64,000 nucleotides of DNA from positions 8,494,381 to 8,558,380 of the forward strand of contig JABAKD010000011.1 of assembly GCA_012845835.1 (NCBI GenBank), read 5' to 3'. Position numbers and translations under genes: made by a program. Below, piece after piece: positions 55,893-64,000 of the stretch. Positions within the stretch are counted from its first letter, which is position 1. The number at the start of each line of letters is the position of its first letter. The notes beneath the pieces are model-generated. The model made no database searches. It had not been told where the DNA came from and saw only the letters and a program-made list of their open reading frames with translations. This DNA is from Undaria pinnatifida. Its lineage: Eukaryota; Sar; Phaeophyceae; Laminariales; Alariaceae.

Positions 55893-56361
55893 TGGTATTC
55901 TCAAAAAAGGAGATTGAAAATTCAAATTCCATTTTTTTTTCTTTTCCAAACTCGATTTTTGTAAAAACTTGAATTTTCAAAAAAAAAAATAAAGCGCTGA
56001 GAAGGGCTGTTTGAGGCATCCGAGTCCGCTCAGCCGTCCGGAGAGGAGAATGTCTTAAAGTTAGTGTGGAAAGCGAAAAAAATGGAGGCCTCTCAGGGCT
56101 TTCGAAATAAGTAAGTATTTATATTACTATGCAATGCAGTACTTTTAGCATTATTGCAAGTTTTTGTTTTTATACAACAGTACCATACCAGGTATTAATT
56201 TGGGAGGTGAAGCGATGACTGTGGAGAAGTCGTTTTTCCAATAAGTTTAAACGGTTCTTATCGTCAAAATTGTGGAAGACAGCGACAACAAAACACATTG
56301 CCTACAGCGGTGCGTACGTGATATCATACCAGTACGAGGGTGTTATTCATTACCGGTATTA

Positions 56362-57161
56362 GGGCCCACATAAACGAGGAACTTGCCCAGTCGAAATTCG
56401 ATTTTTTTTTTTAGAATTGAATTTAATTTGCATCTGATTGGTCAAAAAATGAAATACCGAGCAGGCATTCTCAGAATTATTACGAACAATCAAATTCAAC
56501 AAAGAAGTGAAGAAAATACTTGTTTGGTCGAATTTGGTCGAAAATCGAATTTAATTTGGGGAGTTTACGCACCTAGGCATGGCATGTTCTATGTAACCGA
56601 AGCCGGGCAACGCGAATCGGTGCCATGTCGTCGGCTAATTGACAGGCGAGAAGCCACCATTGCGAGAGGTAGGACCACCGGAGCAGCCGCATCGCGGCCT
56701 CCGAAAGCCCTTAGCACAGCCTAGACCGCCTGCGAAGCTTCGCAAGCAATCGATACCGCCGCAAATCCAGTTTTTCGTCGCCCTGCGCCTCGAAAGTTGC
56801 ACGACCAACTACCACACCACGACTTGGCTCAGAAGATCGACCGCTATATCCCCGTCGCTGCTGCCCGTGTGGCGCGGCGGGGTGGCGCCAGCCCATCCAA
56901 GAGACGCCTGGAGCCATAGCCTCCTAGCCGCTGCCGGCAAAAACAATCTGGCGCTAGCCGCGGCGCTCCGGGGAGGACGCGAGCCATCGCTCGCCTCTGT
57001 CGTTGCCCACGGGTGTTCGTCGACCCTTTTGCGTGTTTTGAATTCTAGAACGCACTACGCCGTTCCTTGATAAGAAACAGAGTTGAATTTTTCGTATACT
57101 TTTCATGAAAAGAAAAAACGAACGAATTACGATTTTCCGTGTTCCTCGTTAATCTGGGCCC
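56362..57161. mobile_element. PIF/Harbinger-like non-autonomous element (800 bp)
   Basis: Terminal inverted repeats begin GGGCCCA and pair over ~21 bases with two mismatches ('AACGAGGAAC' within), then continue weakly to ~45. The element is flanked on both sides by TTA (56359-56361 and 57162-57164), the 3-bp target site typical of PIF/Harbinger. Inside, AT-rich ends surround a GC-rich core with overlapping frames (plus 56639-57070, minus 56711-56917), but I recognise no DDE transposase or Myb-like protein, so it is probably a non-autonomous or decayed copy. Confidence 0.7.
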
Positions 57162-57189
57162 TTACCTTATGTGTTTGCGCTCTTGAGGT

Positions 57190-57760
57190 TGATATTTACC
57201 CGGGTATTACCCGTACCCGAAACTTTCGGGAGTTTAGTACGACATTCATAACCGTACCCGAAACTTTTTTACAATGTTGTTGTGTTCGGTAGGGTACATA
57301 CAGAACCATACCCGGGGTATTTTTTCCGGGTATTACCCTACAAAGAACTTCTGTAATTTTTTTTACGCCCGTGCCACAATACCGGGGATACGGGCACAGC
57401 ATTCTCATACCTACCCGGAACTTCTGTTAGTTCTATACGCTCTTGCCACAATACCCTAAACTTCTGTGAGTTCTGTAACACTTCCGTACCCGTACTCGGA
57501 ACTTCTGTAAGTTCTGCATGACGTTCATACTCGTACCTGGATCTTCTGTGAGTTCTGTACGGCTGTGCAACAATACCCGAGGTACGGGTACAACCTTTCT
57601 ATAATGTGCCCGGAAACTTCTGTGAGTTCTGTACGCCTGTGCCGCAATACATGGAACTTCTGTGAGTGCTGTCACACTTTCATACCCGTACCCGGAACTT
57701 CTGTAAGTTCTGTAAGACTCCCAGACCCTTACCCGGAATCCGCAAACCCTACAGAACACA
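57190..57760 (+). repeat. 'GAACTTCTGTGAGTTCTGTA' dispersed repeat array, copy 2
   Basis: Same phrases as 51900-52290, including a shared run through 'CCATACCCGGGGTAT', 'CCGGGTATTACCCTACAAAG' and 'AACTTCTGTAA'. The array is immediately to the right of the Harbinger-like element. Confidence 0.85.
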
Positions 57761-58095
57761 ACCTTGCAAAACATCATATATCATATCATACATAGTAGAG
57801 CACGTCTTGGGGTCTCACCAGCAGGGACGACGAAAGCCTGCGTGTTGTGCTCGACCAGCAAAAGCCCCACCAGCGTCGCTCGCGCCAGCTTCTGCGCTCG
57901 TTGTTTTCCAAGCGCGAGAACACGAAACCGCAACAAAAAAACGACGAGGAACGGGGAAGGGGAGGGAGCGAGGCAATCACCTACTGCGGTAAAGATAGCG
58001 CAGATATTCTGCCGCCGGAAACTCGCGAAAAAGGATATTCCTAGCTACGACTGCCTTCAAGTTGGGTGCGTCGCTGGTCGGTGACGCTTTGGGTA

Positions 58096-58942
58096 CAGTA
58101 GCGGCCCCGATATAGCGGCACCCTGAATAGCGAAATGCCCTAAATAGCGGCACGAAAATCTCTTGACACCATCTTGACCCGATATAGCGGCAAATGCCCG
58201 CTATTCAGGATCGGGCCCTCATCAGCGGCAATTTGAGGTATTTCGCCACCGCGACAGCGGCAATCTGCTGTCCACAGGACCCCCTACAGCAGTAGGATAC
58301 AGGATCCATACAGCAGTACAGTTGCAGTACAGTACAGTACAGCAGTACAGCAGCAGTACGCACCTCGACGGTGGTGGGCGCCACAAGCACCTGCTCGCAA
58401 GCATCATGCCGGCATGCGCCGATCAAGAACTATGTAAACTCCCCAACAACCCGCCGCTGGGCGAGGGACAAGGGCACCCCTGCCGCGCTGGTTGCCTTTC
58501 TTTTCGACTGTTTCTTTTTTCATCCTTTGTACATCAGGTTACACTCGTAGGCTGCACAAGAGTAGGAGGCCTCGACAGCAGTACGAGTACAAGTACAGTA
58601 CGGGGAGTGGTGGGTAGGAGATGGAGAGACCGTCTGCATGGATTCACGAGCAATACACGAGCAATACACGAGCAGTGAAGGCAATAACAATGACACAGCA
58701 TCATACCTTGTCAGTAGAACACATGCCACTAACTTACAGCGCGCAGAGGCGAAGATTCCGTGAGAATCAATCTGGCGTTGTAAACACAAGTACGAAGCTG
58801 TTTTCCCCCATAGCGGCAAATATACCGCTATTGAGGACTCATTTGCGGCTAAATCACCGCTATATGGGTATAGCGGAGTTGCCCTGAATAACGGCAATTT
58901 TGCCGCCTGGCACTACATGCCGCTATATCGGGGCCGCTACTG
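58096..58942. mobile_element. pogo-like (Tc1/mariner superfamily) element with 25-bp perfect inverted ends
   Basis: The left end starts CAGTAGCGGCCCCGATATAG and the right end (58918-58942) is its exact reverse complement over 25 bases. Both sides carry the TA dinucleotide (58094-58095, 58943-58944), the Tc1/mariner target site. 'ATAGCGGCAA' and 'CCCTGAATA-CG' repeat inside both ends as subterminal sites. The interior (58130-58860) has CAGTAC repeats and only short frames; no D-D-D/E transposase is recognised, so the copy is non-autonomous. Terminal CAG-T and a CCCC-GATATAGCGG core resemble pogo/Tigger-type ends. Confidence 0.8.
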
Positions 58943-59069
58943 TACATAACTCCACACGTTGAGACAGATCACCGATGCCCACTTGAAAATATAGATATTT
59001 CAGGGATTTATCTGTACGGTTTAGCTCAAGTTTCCGGGTGGGAGTTGTACGATCTGCATGATCTAGCAA

Positions 59070-59894
59070 ATGTTTGCAGGGTTGGACTCTCTTCTGTACA
59101 GCAAAAAGCAAACGTTTCCAGGGTTGGATATGGAAACCAAAAGCGGGGGGAAGGTGTCCTTCACAATCAATGCAGCCGGCCAGGTATACAAACAAACAAT
59201 CGAGTTTGTGTACTTGGGCGTGGCTATCATCGCAGACAGAGAACTTAGCATTGAAATAACGCGGCGTCTTCAGAGGGCCTGGGCGTGCTTCCAGCGGTAC
59301 AAGATGGAAATCTATGATCGCCCGGGTGTGCGCTTACGGTTGAAGGTGCGGTTGCTGAAAGCTGAGGTGGTCGAGACACTGCTTTACGGTTGTATGACGT
59401 GGAGCCCGAACAAGCCTGACTATGACAGGCTACGACGGGTTCACCACTCCATGCTCGTCCGATGCCTCGGATGGTGGAAACGGAAGAGCGACGACCACAC
59501 TCTATCATACGCCGACGCGCTTGCCAAGACAGCTTCCGAGAGCACAGAGGCGATAGTGCGCAAACGGAGGATATTGTTTGCGGGATTCGTAGCACGTACG
59601 GGGGATGAGCGTCTGCCACAGAGGGTGATGTTTGGGGAGCTTGTTGGGGGTGAGGGCTACTCAGGGGGGCAAGAGAAGGACTGGATCGTTCATCTGAAGG
59701 AGGATGTGTCGGTCTTTGGAATGGAATTTGAAAGGTGGCGAAAGGCTGCTCAGAAGGCCGGCAGATGGTTTCGACGAGTAGAGGAGGGAGCCGAGTTGTT
59801 CATGCGGAATTGGCATGAAAAGGAGAAACGCATAGAAAGCTGCAGAGCGACGCGCAAAGACTGCGGCAGCGCCATCCACCGTCGGCATCTCTGA
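59070..59894 (+). pseudogene. LINE-type reverse transcriptase, C-terminal fragment (5'-truncated)
   Basis: 274 codons from an ATG at 59070 to TGA at 59892-59894. The sequence starts within the thumb region ('FTINAAGQVYKQTIEFVYLG' is the segment before the first conserved helix), followed by 'ITRRLQRAWACFQRYK', 'ETLLYGCMTWSPN' and 'LRRVHHSMLVRCLGW', the layout of the region after the polymerase core in non-LTR retrotransposons. The finger and palm motifs, including the catalytic YADD, are absent, and an in-frame stop lies at 59064-59066, so this is a 5'-truncated copy, as LINE insertions usually are. It has no further stop or frameshift over 274 codons, suggesting a fairly young copy or a conserved end. 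A G-rich 3' region follows. Confidence 0.8.
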
Positions 59895-59896
59895 GC

Positions 59897-59992
59897 GGCC
59901 GGGGGGAGGGGGGAGGGGGGGAGGGGGGGAAGGGGGGAGGGGGGAGGGGGGGAGGGGGAGGGGGGAAGGGGGCGGGGCGGGGAAGGGGGGGC
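59897..59992 (+). repeat. G-rich (GGGGGGA)n tract, LINE 3' region
   Basis: Runs of five to eight G separated by single A. Directly follows the LINE stop codon; may form G-quadruplexes in RNA. Confidence 0.9.
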
Positions 59993-59995
59993 GTC

Positions 59996-60382
59996 ATGCC
60001 CAAGAGACTGAAGTCTGGGTCTGGCCATCATCGTCTTGAATTTTGTGGGCCTTCCAATGGCCGTCACAAGATAGCGTACGACCGCCCTGACTTCTTCGCT
60101 ATGTTGCGTTCTCTCCCCAGTGCCATTGATGATGCACTTGATACCCTCTATGAGCCCAATGCCGTCTTTAGTCAGTTCCTAGGGTCTGCTAGTATGACAT
60201 TCTTTTTCTCTCTTTTCTTTTCCTTGCTTCCTCTTCTCGTCTTATCTCTCCTTGCTTTTCTTGTCTTTTCTCTTCTTTCCTTTCCTTTTTCGTTTTTTTG
60301 CTTCCTTGTCTTTTCTTTCCTTTCCTTTCCTTTCTTTGTTTCTTTTTTTCAATTGACTTTTGTCTGTCGTGCGTATGCGTAG
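59996..60382 (+). CDS. Small hypothetical ORF downstream of the LINE
   Basis: The ATG follows the G-tract. The first ~65 residues look protein-like ('SGHHRLEFCGPSNGRHKIAY', 'DRPDFFAMLRSLPSAIDDAL'), but after about residue 66 the frame enters a CTTTTC-rich tract (60195-60350) that reads poly-Phe/Leu/Ser. It may be an ORF remnant of the retrotransposon's 3' region or a captured host fragment. Unrecognised; coding not established. Confidence 0.25.
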   Translation: MPKRLKSGSGHHRLEFCGPSNGRHKIAYDRPDFFAMLRSLPSAIDDALDTLYEPNAVFSQFLGSASMTFFFSLFFSLLPLLVLSLLAFLVFSLLSFPFSFFCFLVFSFLSFPFFVSFFQLTFVCRAYA

Positions 60383-60456
60383 TGATAGGTACTACGTGCA
60401 ATATATACATGGTACAACTAGTCTTTCTTGGGTGGCAAGCGGTATAGTCGGTTTTT

Positions 60457-60852
60457 CCAGGCGCGAGTAGTGAGACGTATGCACCAGTATGGACCTGGCA
60501 CATCGTAGGCTGACTCGCTATTTCACTTTTATATGTTTCTGGTGGAGGCATGGATTGCGTCAGCTGTGATAAATGCGTGTACCACCTTTGGTTTGTTTGT
60601 GCTTTCTTCCTGAGGTATTCCTCAGCTCCAGAGTGACTGCAGCCTGTCCTGTGACCAGGCGCGAGTAGTGAGACGTATGCACCAGTATGGACCTGGCACA
60701 TCGTAGGCTGACTCGCTATTTCACTTTTATATGTTTCTGGTGGAGGCATGGATTGCGTCAGCTGTGATATATGCGTGTACCACCTTTGGTTTGTTTGTGT
60801 TTTCTTCCTGAGGTATTCCTCAGCTCCAGAGTGACTGCAGCCTGTCTTGTGA
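60457..60852 (+). repeat. Tandem duplication, 198-bp unit, two copies
   Basis: 60457-60654 and 60655-60852 start 'CCAGGCGCGAGTAGTGAGAC' and differ at about three bases. 198 is a multiple of three, so the minus-strand frame stays open through both; its peptide repeats exactly and is not taken as a gene. Confidence 0.92.
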
Positions 60853-60895
60853 CCACGGACTTGATTATGCGAGTTAATGTGAGAACAACAACATG
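60845..60895 (+). repeat. Putative retroposon 3' end
   Basis: 'TGTGACCACGGACTT', 'CGAGTTAATGTGAGA' and AACAACAAC form the same tail seen at 45541-45776 and 50028-50092. About 950 bases after the LINE stop, it is a plausible 3' end of that element. Confidence 0.55.
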
Positions 60896-62180
60896 ATACT
60901 CTATTACATGCAGATCCTGCACAACGTCTTGTAATGTCAGGTACAGGGTCTACTATGTATATCTAGATGATCTAGATCGTGATCTGTGCGAGGTGTGCAT
61001 AACTATAATAATAACATGAAAGGGATCCCTGTTTTTTAGGCGCGGCCATGCAACAAGAAACTTGCATTTCCTCGTGACAAAAGATGAGGAGTGAGACATC
61101 TGCTGGTATACCAGACATCAGAATAAGATATCGGTACTCTTATCATAGTTTTATCGCTTGAGAAGGACAAGGGAGACAGGAAGCAGCGAGTGCCAGTAGT
61201 GAGAGTTGCAGGGTCAGCCGCACACGACGATTGCAACATGATGGCATCTGGAACATCAAACAAGGCAGTGCATACGGTCTAATGCTCGGACTCGTGTTCG
61301 TAGCAGTGGCAGGCACACGCCATTCTATCATACGTACGTCCTCTCAAAGATTCCAGCTGTGTGCCGGTGCCGAGGAGACACCCGCAACATGTGCTCTGAT
61401 AAATAAGGGAAGTTGAGCGTCGGCATGGCTGCTGCAATTGGGTGCATACCGGCACTCGGGCACGTATCATGTCATGCAGACGGAGGTACGCTGCAGACCG
61501 AGTGCTCTTCAGAGGGAAAACACAAAACATGTCGAAAAATCCAGCTGGAAAAATCGACCAAGCAGCCAGGCGACTGCTGGGGGAGGGGCGACTGGGTAGG
61601 GGATGCGTCCGACCGGAAACGTAAGGGCCTATACTACACGCGTACAGCATGGTTATACTCGTGCTGCTGCAAGCTCCTCCTAGGCGCTTGTGAAGATCGC
61701 ACTCGCTGGGTTGTTTTGTCGCCATGCACGACTCCCCAAAGGTTTTGGCGATGTACCCAGGTATCATATCACCAGCATTAACTGACCCGACTGACTGACG
61801 GATTGACTGACCTACTGAAAAAAAGGTGACAACCTTTCTTTGCAACAGTTCGTGAAGGAAACATGAACATTTTCATCTCGTTCGACAAAGCCCGCGGTGT
61901 TCTTTTCCGACCTTGACCGGCTTCAACACCACAAGGCATGCTCCTCACTCACCTGCATCTTTGCGTTGCTATCTTGAGCCGCCAGAAAGACTCCGGGTAC
62001 TACACCTCTTGGCTCTTGGCAGCATGGAAAACCTCAGAGTTGATGATGCACGGGAGTTATAACGATAAGTAGGCCGCATGCTTTCGGGAAGGTCAAGTAT
62101 GCCAATAGGCTGGCCCACCACCCACGATCACAATGCACTCGAGGAGCCAGCAGCCGGAGTACTCCGCTCAAGTTGTTATA
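60896..62180. other. Region between LINE and FTO-like gene; no supported gene
   Basis: A 188-codon minus frame (61279-61845) and an overlapping 122-codon plus frame (61413-61781) occur, neither with recognisable features. A TATA-like 'GTTATATAGAG' at 62174-62184 lies just upstream of the FTO-like ATG, but its spacing would leave almost no 5' UTR. Confidence 0.4.
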
Positions 62181-62212
62181 TAGAGTAGCCTTAGGATCTC
62201 TGAAACGTGGCA

Positions 62213-63842
62213 ATGGGCAAGCCTGGTGGCCGCGGCAGGGGAGATCAGACTAAGAATTCCGAAGGACCAAAACATTCCACAAAGACAAGCAAGGCGGATC
62301 GCCGTAAGATCACACCACGATTGCCTGGCGGAGCAGCTGCAGCGCCGGCGCCAACAGCAGCGGCAGCAGCAGCGGCAACAACATCAGCAACACATCCATC
62401 TCGCCCTTCTTCCAACAAGCACAAGGAAAAAAAGAAGAGGAAACGCAACCGCCAAGACGCTTCCAGCAACGCTTCCAGCAATACATTGCACTCGCCTTCC
62501 CCCGCTCGGCAATCCCGAGCCAACCCGATAGCCCCACCGAAGCGAACAAAGGACAGGCCGGCTCGCTTCACGCACCCGCAGCTCCAAGCCGACCTACGCC
62601 TGCAGCGCCGCCCATGGCTCTCCCCAGGTGACCCCCTGTTTCAGGCCGCTCTTGATCACAGCTACCGAGGGATGAGGCATGTGCCGAGGGACTCGCTGCC
62701 AAAGGCGGTGCACAGCAAGTTCAGGAGGTCCTTCGACGACCTGCACGAGGCCGGTCTGTTCCTGTACGACACCGTGCAGGCTGGGGGTAAGCGACTGAGC
62801 AGGACGTTTGTCACGAGGACGCTGCTCGGGGATCCGGGCATCACGTATAAGGTGAAAGTGAGAGCGAGGCGTTCGAAATAATGTTGTGGCGAGGGAAGGG
62901 GCACCGGAGCGCTGCGACTGCCCGTGCTCTGGCTGCTGTACTTTTGCGGTATGTATTGTGTACGGCCTGTTTCAACTGGAAGCTGGATGGGAGTCGAGGG
63001 TCTGTTCTGATGTGTTGCCCCATCAGCCATGGGCCCGATAGGAAGAGCTGAGGGGTCCGTGCTCTGCACAAAGCCACTCCACGTCGGTCGGCGGATGATG
63101 GGCATATACTTTGTGGACGCTAGAAAATTATAGTTCACCTAACGCACATGCGAGCTACGAAATACCGGGTTGCAGTAGGTCTTCAGTCGGAAAATTGTGG
63201 ACTCTTGTCGCACACGTACAGACGCATCTACTGATACCGATGTTGTACTGCTTGTAGCCAAGAATCTCCGATACACGCTCTTACTACAGCTGTATTTCGC
63301 ACATATACGCGTATTCCGCGTCACGCTTCTGAAGTTTCCTCTTTTTCACCGCCGTTTCCACCCTCGTCAGTACCTCGGGCTTCGACTCTTCGCACACCCT
63401 TGGGATATGGTGGGCGACTTCAAGACGGGACCCGGCGACGGCTTGGCAGACGCGCTGAATGATCCGTGCCTGGCGAACCTTTTTCGAAGCGAAGGCGGGG
63501 ATGGTGCAGGGGAGGGGGTGGGGCTGAAGGACAGCGACCTCGAAAAAGTACGAGATACCCTGCGAATAGTGGGCTCTCTCAGCGAGTGGATGCGTGTCAA
63601 GGCCGTCGCGCTCCTTGAAGACGAGAGCAAAGGCGGTGGTGGTGATGGCGGTGGTGGCGGTGGTGGTGATGGGGAAGACGTTTTATCCGCGGGGGGGAGC
63701 TGCGCGTTCAACCTGACGCTGATCAATCGGATGGAGTGCTCCTCGGCGAAGCGGGACCTGAAGCCCGAGCCCATGTTCGACATGGGCAAATGCTCCGTCA
63801 GCTGGCACGCCGACAGCTGTCTGCAAGACTTCTCCACAATAG
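62213..63842 (+). CDS. FTO: FTO-like 2-oxoglutarate/Fe(II) dioxygenase (N6-methyladenine demethylase family), 5' part, continues past window
   Basis: FTO oxidatively removes N6-methyl groups from adenine in nuclear RNA. Exon 1 62213-62851, exon 2 63371-63842 (GT-AG intron 62852-63370, phase 0; exon 2 ends in phase 1 at GTGATG, and at least one more exon lies beyond the window). Residues 1-65 are low complexity (poly-Ala). 69-80 is a strongly basic stretch ('KHKEKKKRKRNR'), likely a nuclear signal. ~140-213 match the FTO N-terminal region; 'RTFVTRTLLGDPGITYKYLG' (197-216) keeps the Arg (202) equivalent to human Arg96 and the Tyr pair (212, 214). Residues ~300-320 are a Gly/Asp-rich insert. 'FNLTLINRM' carries the Asn (327) equivalent to Asn205, and 'SVSWHADS' (355-362) the iron ligands His359 and Asp361. 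The residue after Asp is Ser instead of the Glu found in human FTO. Start: ATG at 62213; the preceding GTG is not used. Confidence 0.85.
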
Positions 63843-64000
63843 GTGATGTAGTACGTCTGTTATTCATACTGCTGTACGGCCAAACTGTCGCTGTGTATCC
63901 ACGTAACGTTTATGATGATGAAGCCAAGGCGTGGTGTTGCTTTGCTAAAGTCGGGGAGAAACATGTGTATGATATGATGCGATCGATGATTCTCTCCTCT

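Noticed and set aside
60189-60749. 186-codon minus-strand ORF with an exact internal repeat
   Set aside because: Repeat reflects the 198-bp tandem duplication (a multiple of three) and the C-terminal part is the CTTTTC tract.
63367-63867. 166-codon minus-strand ORF
   Set aside because: It is the antisense shadow of FTO-like exon 2, whose plus-strand reading has conserved dioxygenase motifs.
1-64000. CRISPR array, rRNA genes, bacterial operons or ribosome binding sites
   Set aside because: The repeats lack regular spacer structure, no rRNA sequence is visible, and genes have spliceosomal introns.

Overview
This window looks like nuclear DNA of a multicellular photosynthetic eukaryote, most likely a brown alga (Ectocarpus-type stramenopile). 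The support is: intron-rich genes with GT-AG introns of about 0.36 to 2.4 kb; a gamma-tocopherol methyltransferase whose motifs read like the heterokont form; an FTO-type dioxygenase, a family known from vertebrates and marine algae; and dense simple repeats, minisatellites and decayed transposons. The organism is inferred, not proven.

Only about a tenth of the window is convincingly coding. Two genes are recognised with confidence. (1) A gamma-tocopherol methyltransferase (VTE4 type) lies on the minus strand from about 50.65 kb to 40.85 kb; seven exons join in frame, and a less certain first exon precedes them. (2) The 5' part of an FTO-like 2-oxoglutarate/Fe(II) dioxygenase lies on the plus strand from 62213 and runs off the right end; the first two exons and the HxD iron site are visible. 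Two paralogous low-complexity genes of unknown function (1-1176, open at the left edge, and 29434-31326) sit at the head of an old duplicated block of about 6 kb (1-6245 versus about 30197-36105). A fifth probable gene (23070 onward) encodes an acidic low-complexity protein; a long inverted repeat follows its coding part.

Layout: 0-6.2 kb, duplicated block copy A. 6.7-8.1 kb, three kinds of tandem or dispersed repeat. 8.5-15.1 kb, a degenerate satellite interrupted by other repeats and a hAT transposase remnant. 15-23 kb, mostly anonymous DNA with simple repeats. 23-24.6 kb, acidic-protein gene, inverted repeat and a telomere-like tract. 25.8-29.2 kb, dispersed repeats with poly-C tracts. 29.4-36.1 kb, copy B. 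36-40.8 kb, anonymous. 40.8-50.7 kb, the methyltransferase gene with repeat-filled introns. 51-55 kb, dispersed repeats. 55.3-57.8 kb, duplications, a PIF/Harbinger-like element and a pentanucleotide-rich repeat. 58.1-58.9 kb, a pogo-like element with perfect inverted ends and TA target site. 59-60.9 kb, a 5'-truncated LINE with its 3' tail. 62.2 kb to the end, the FTO-like gene.

The two recognised genes do not form an operon or an obvious pathway: one makes alpha-tocopherol-type lipids in the plastid, the other probably acts on RNA in the nucleus.
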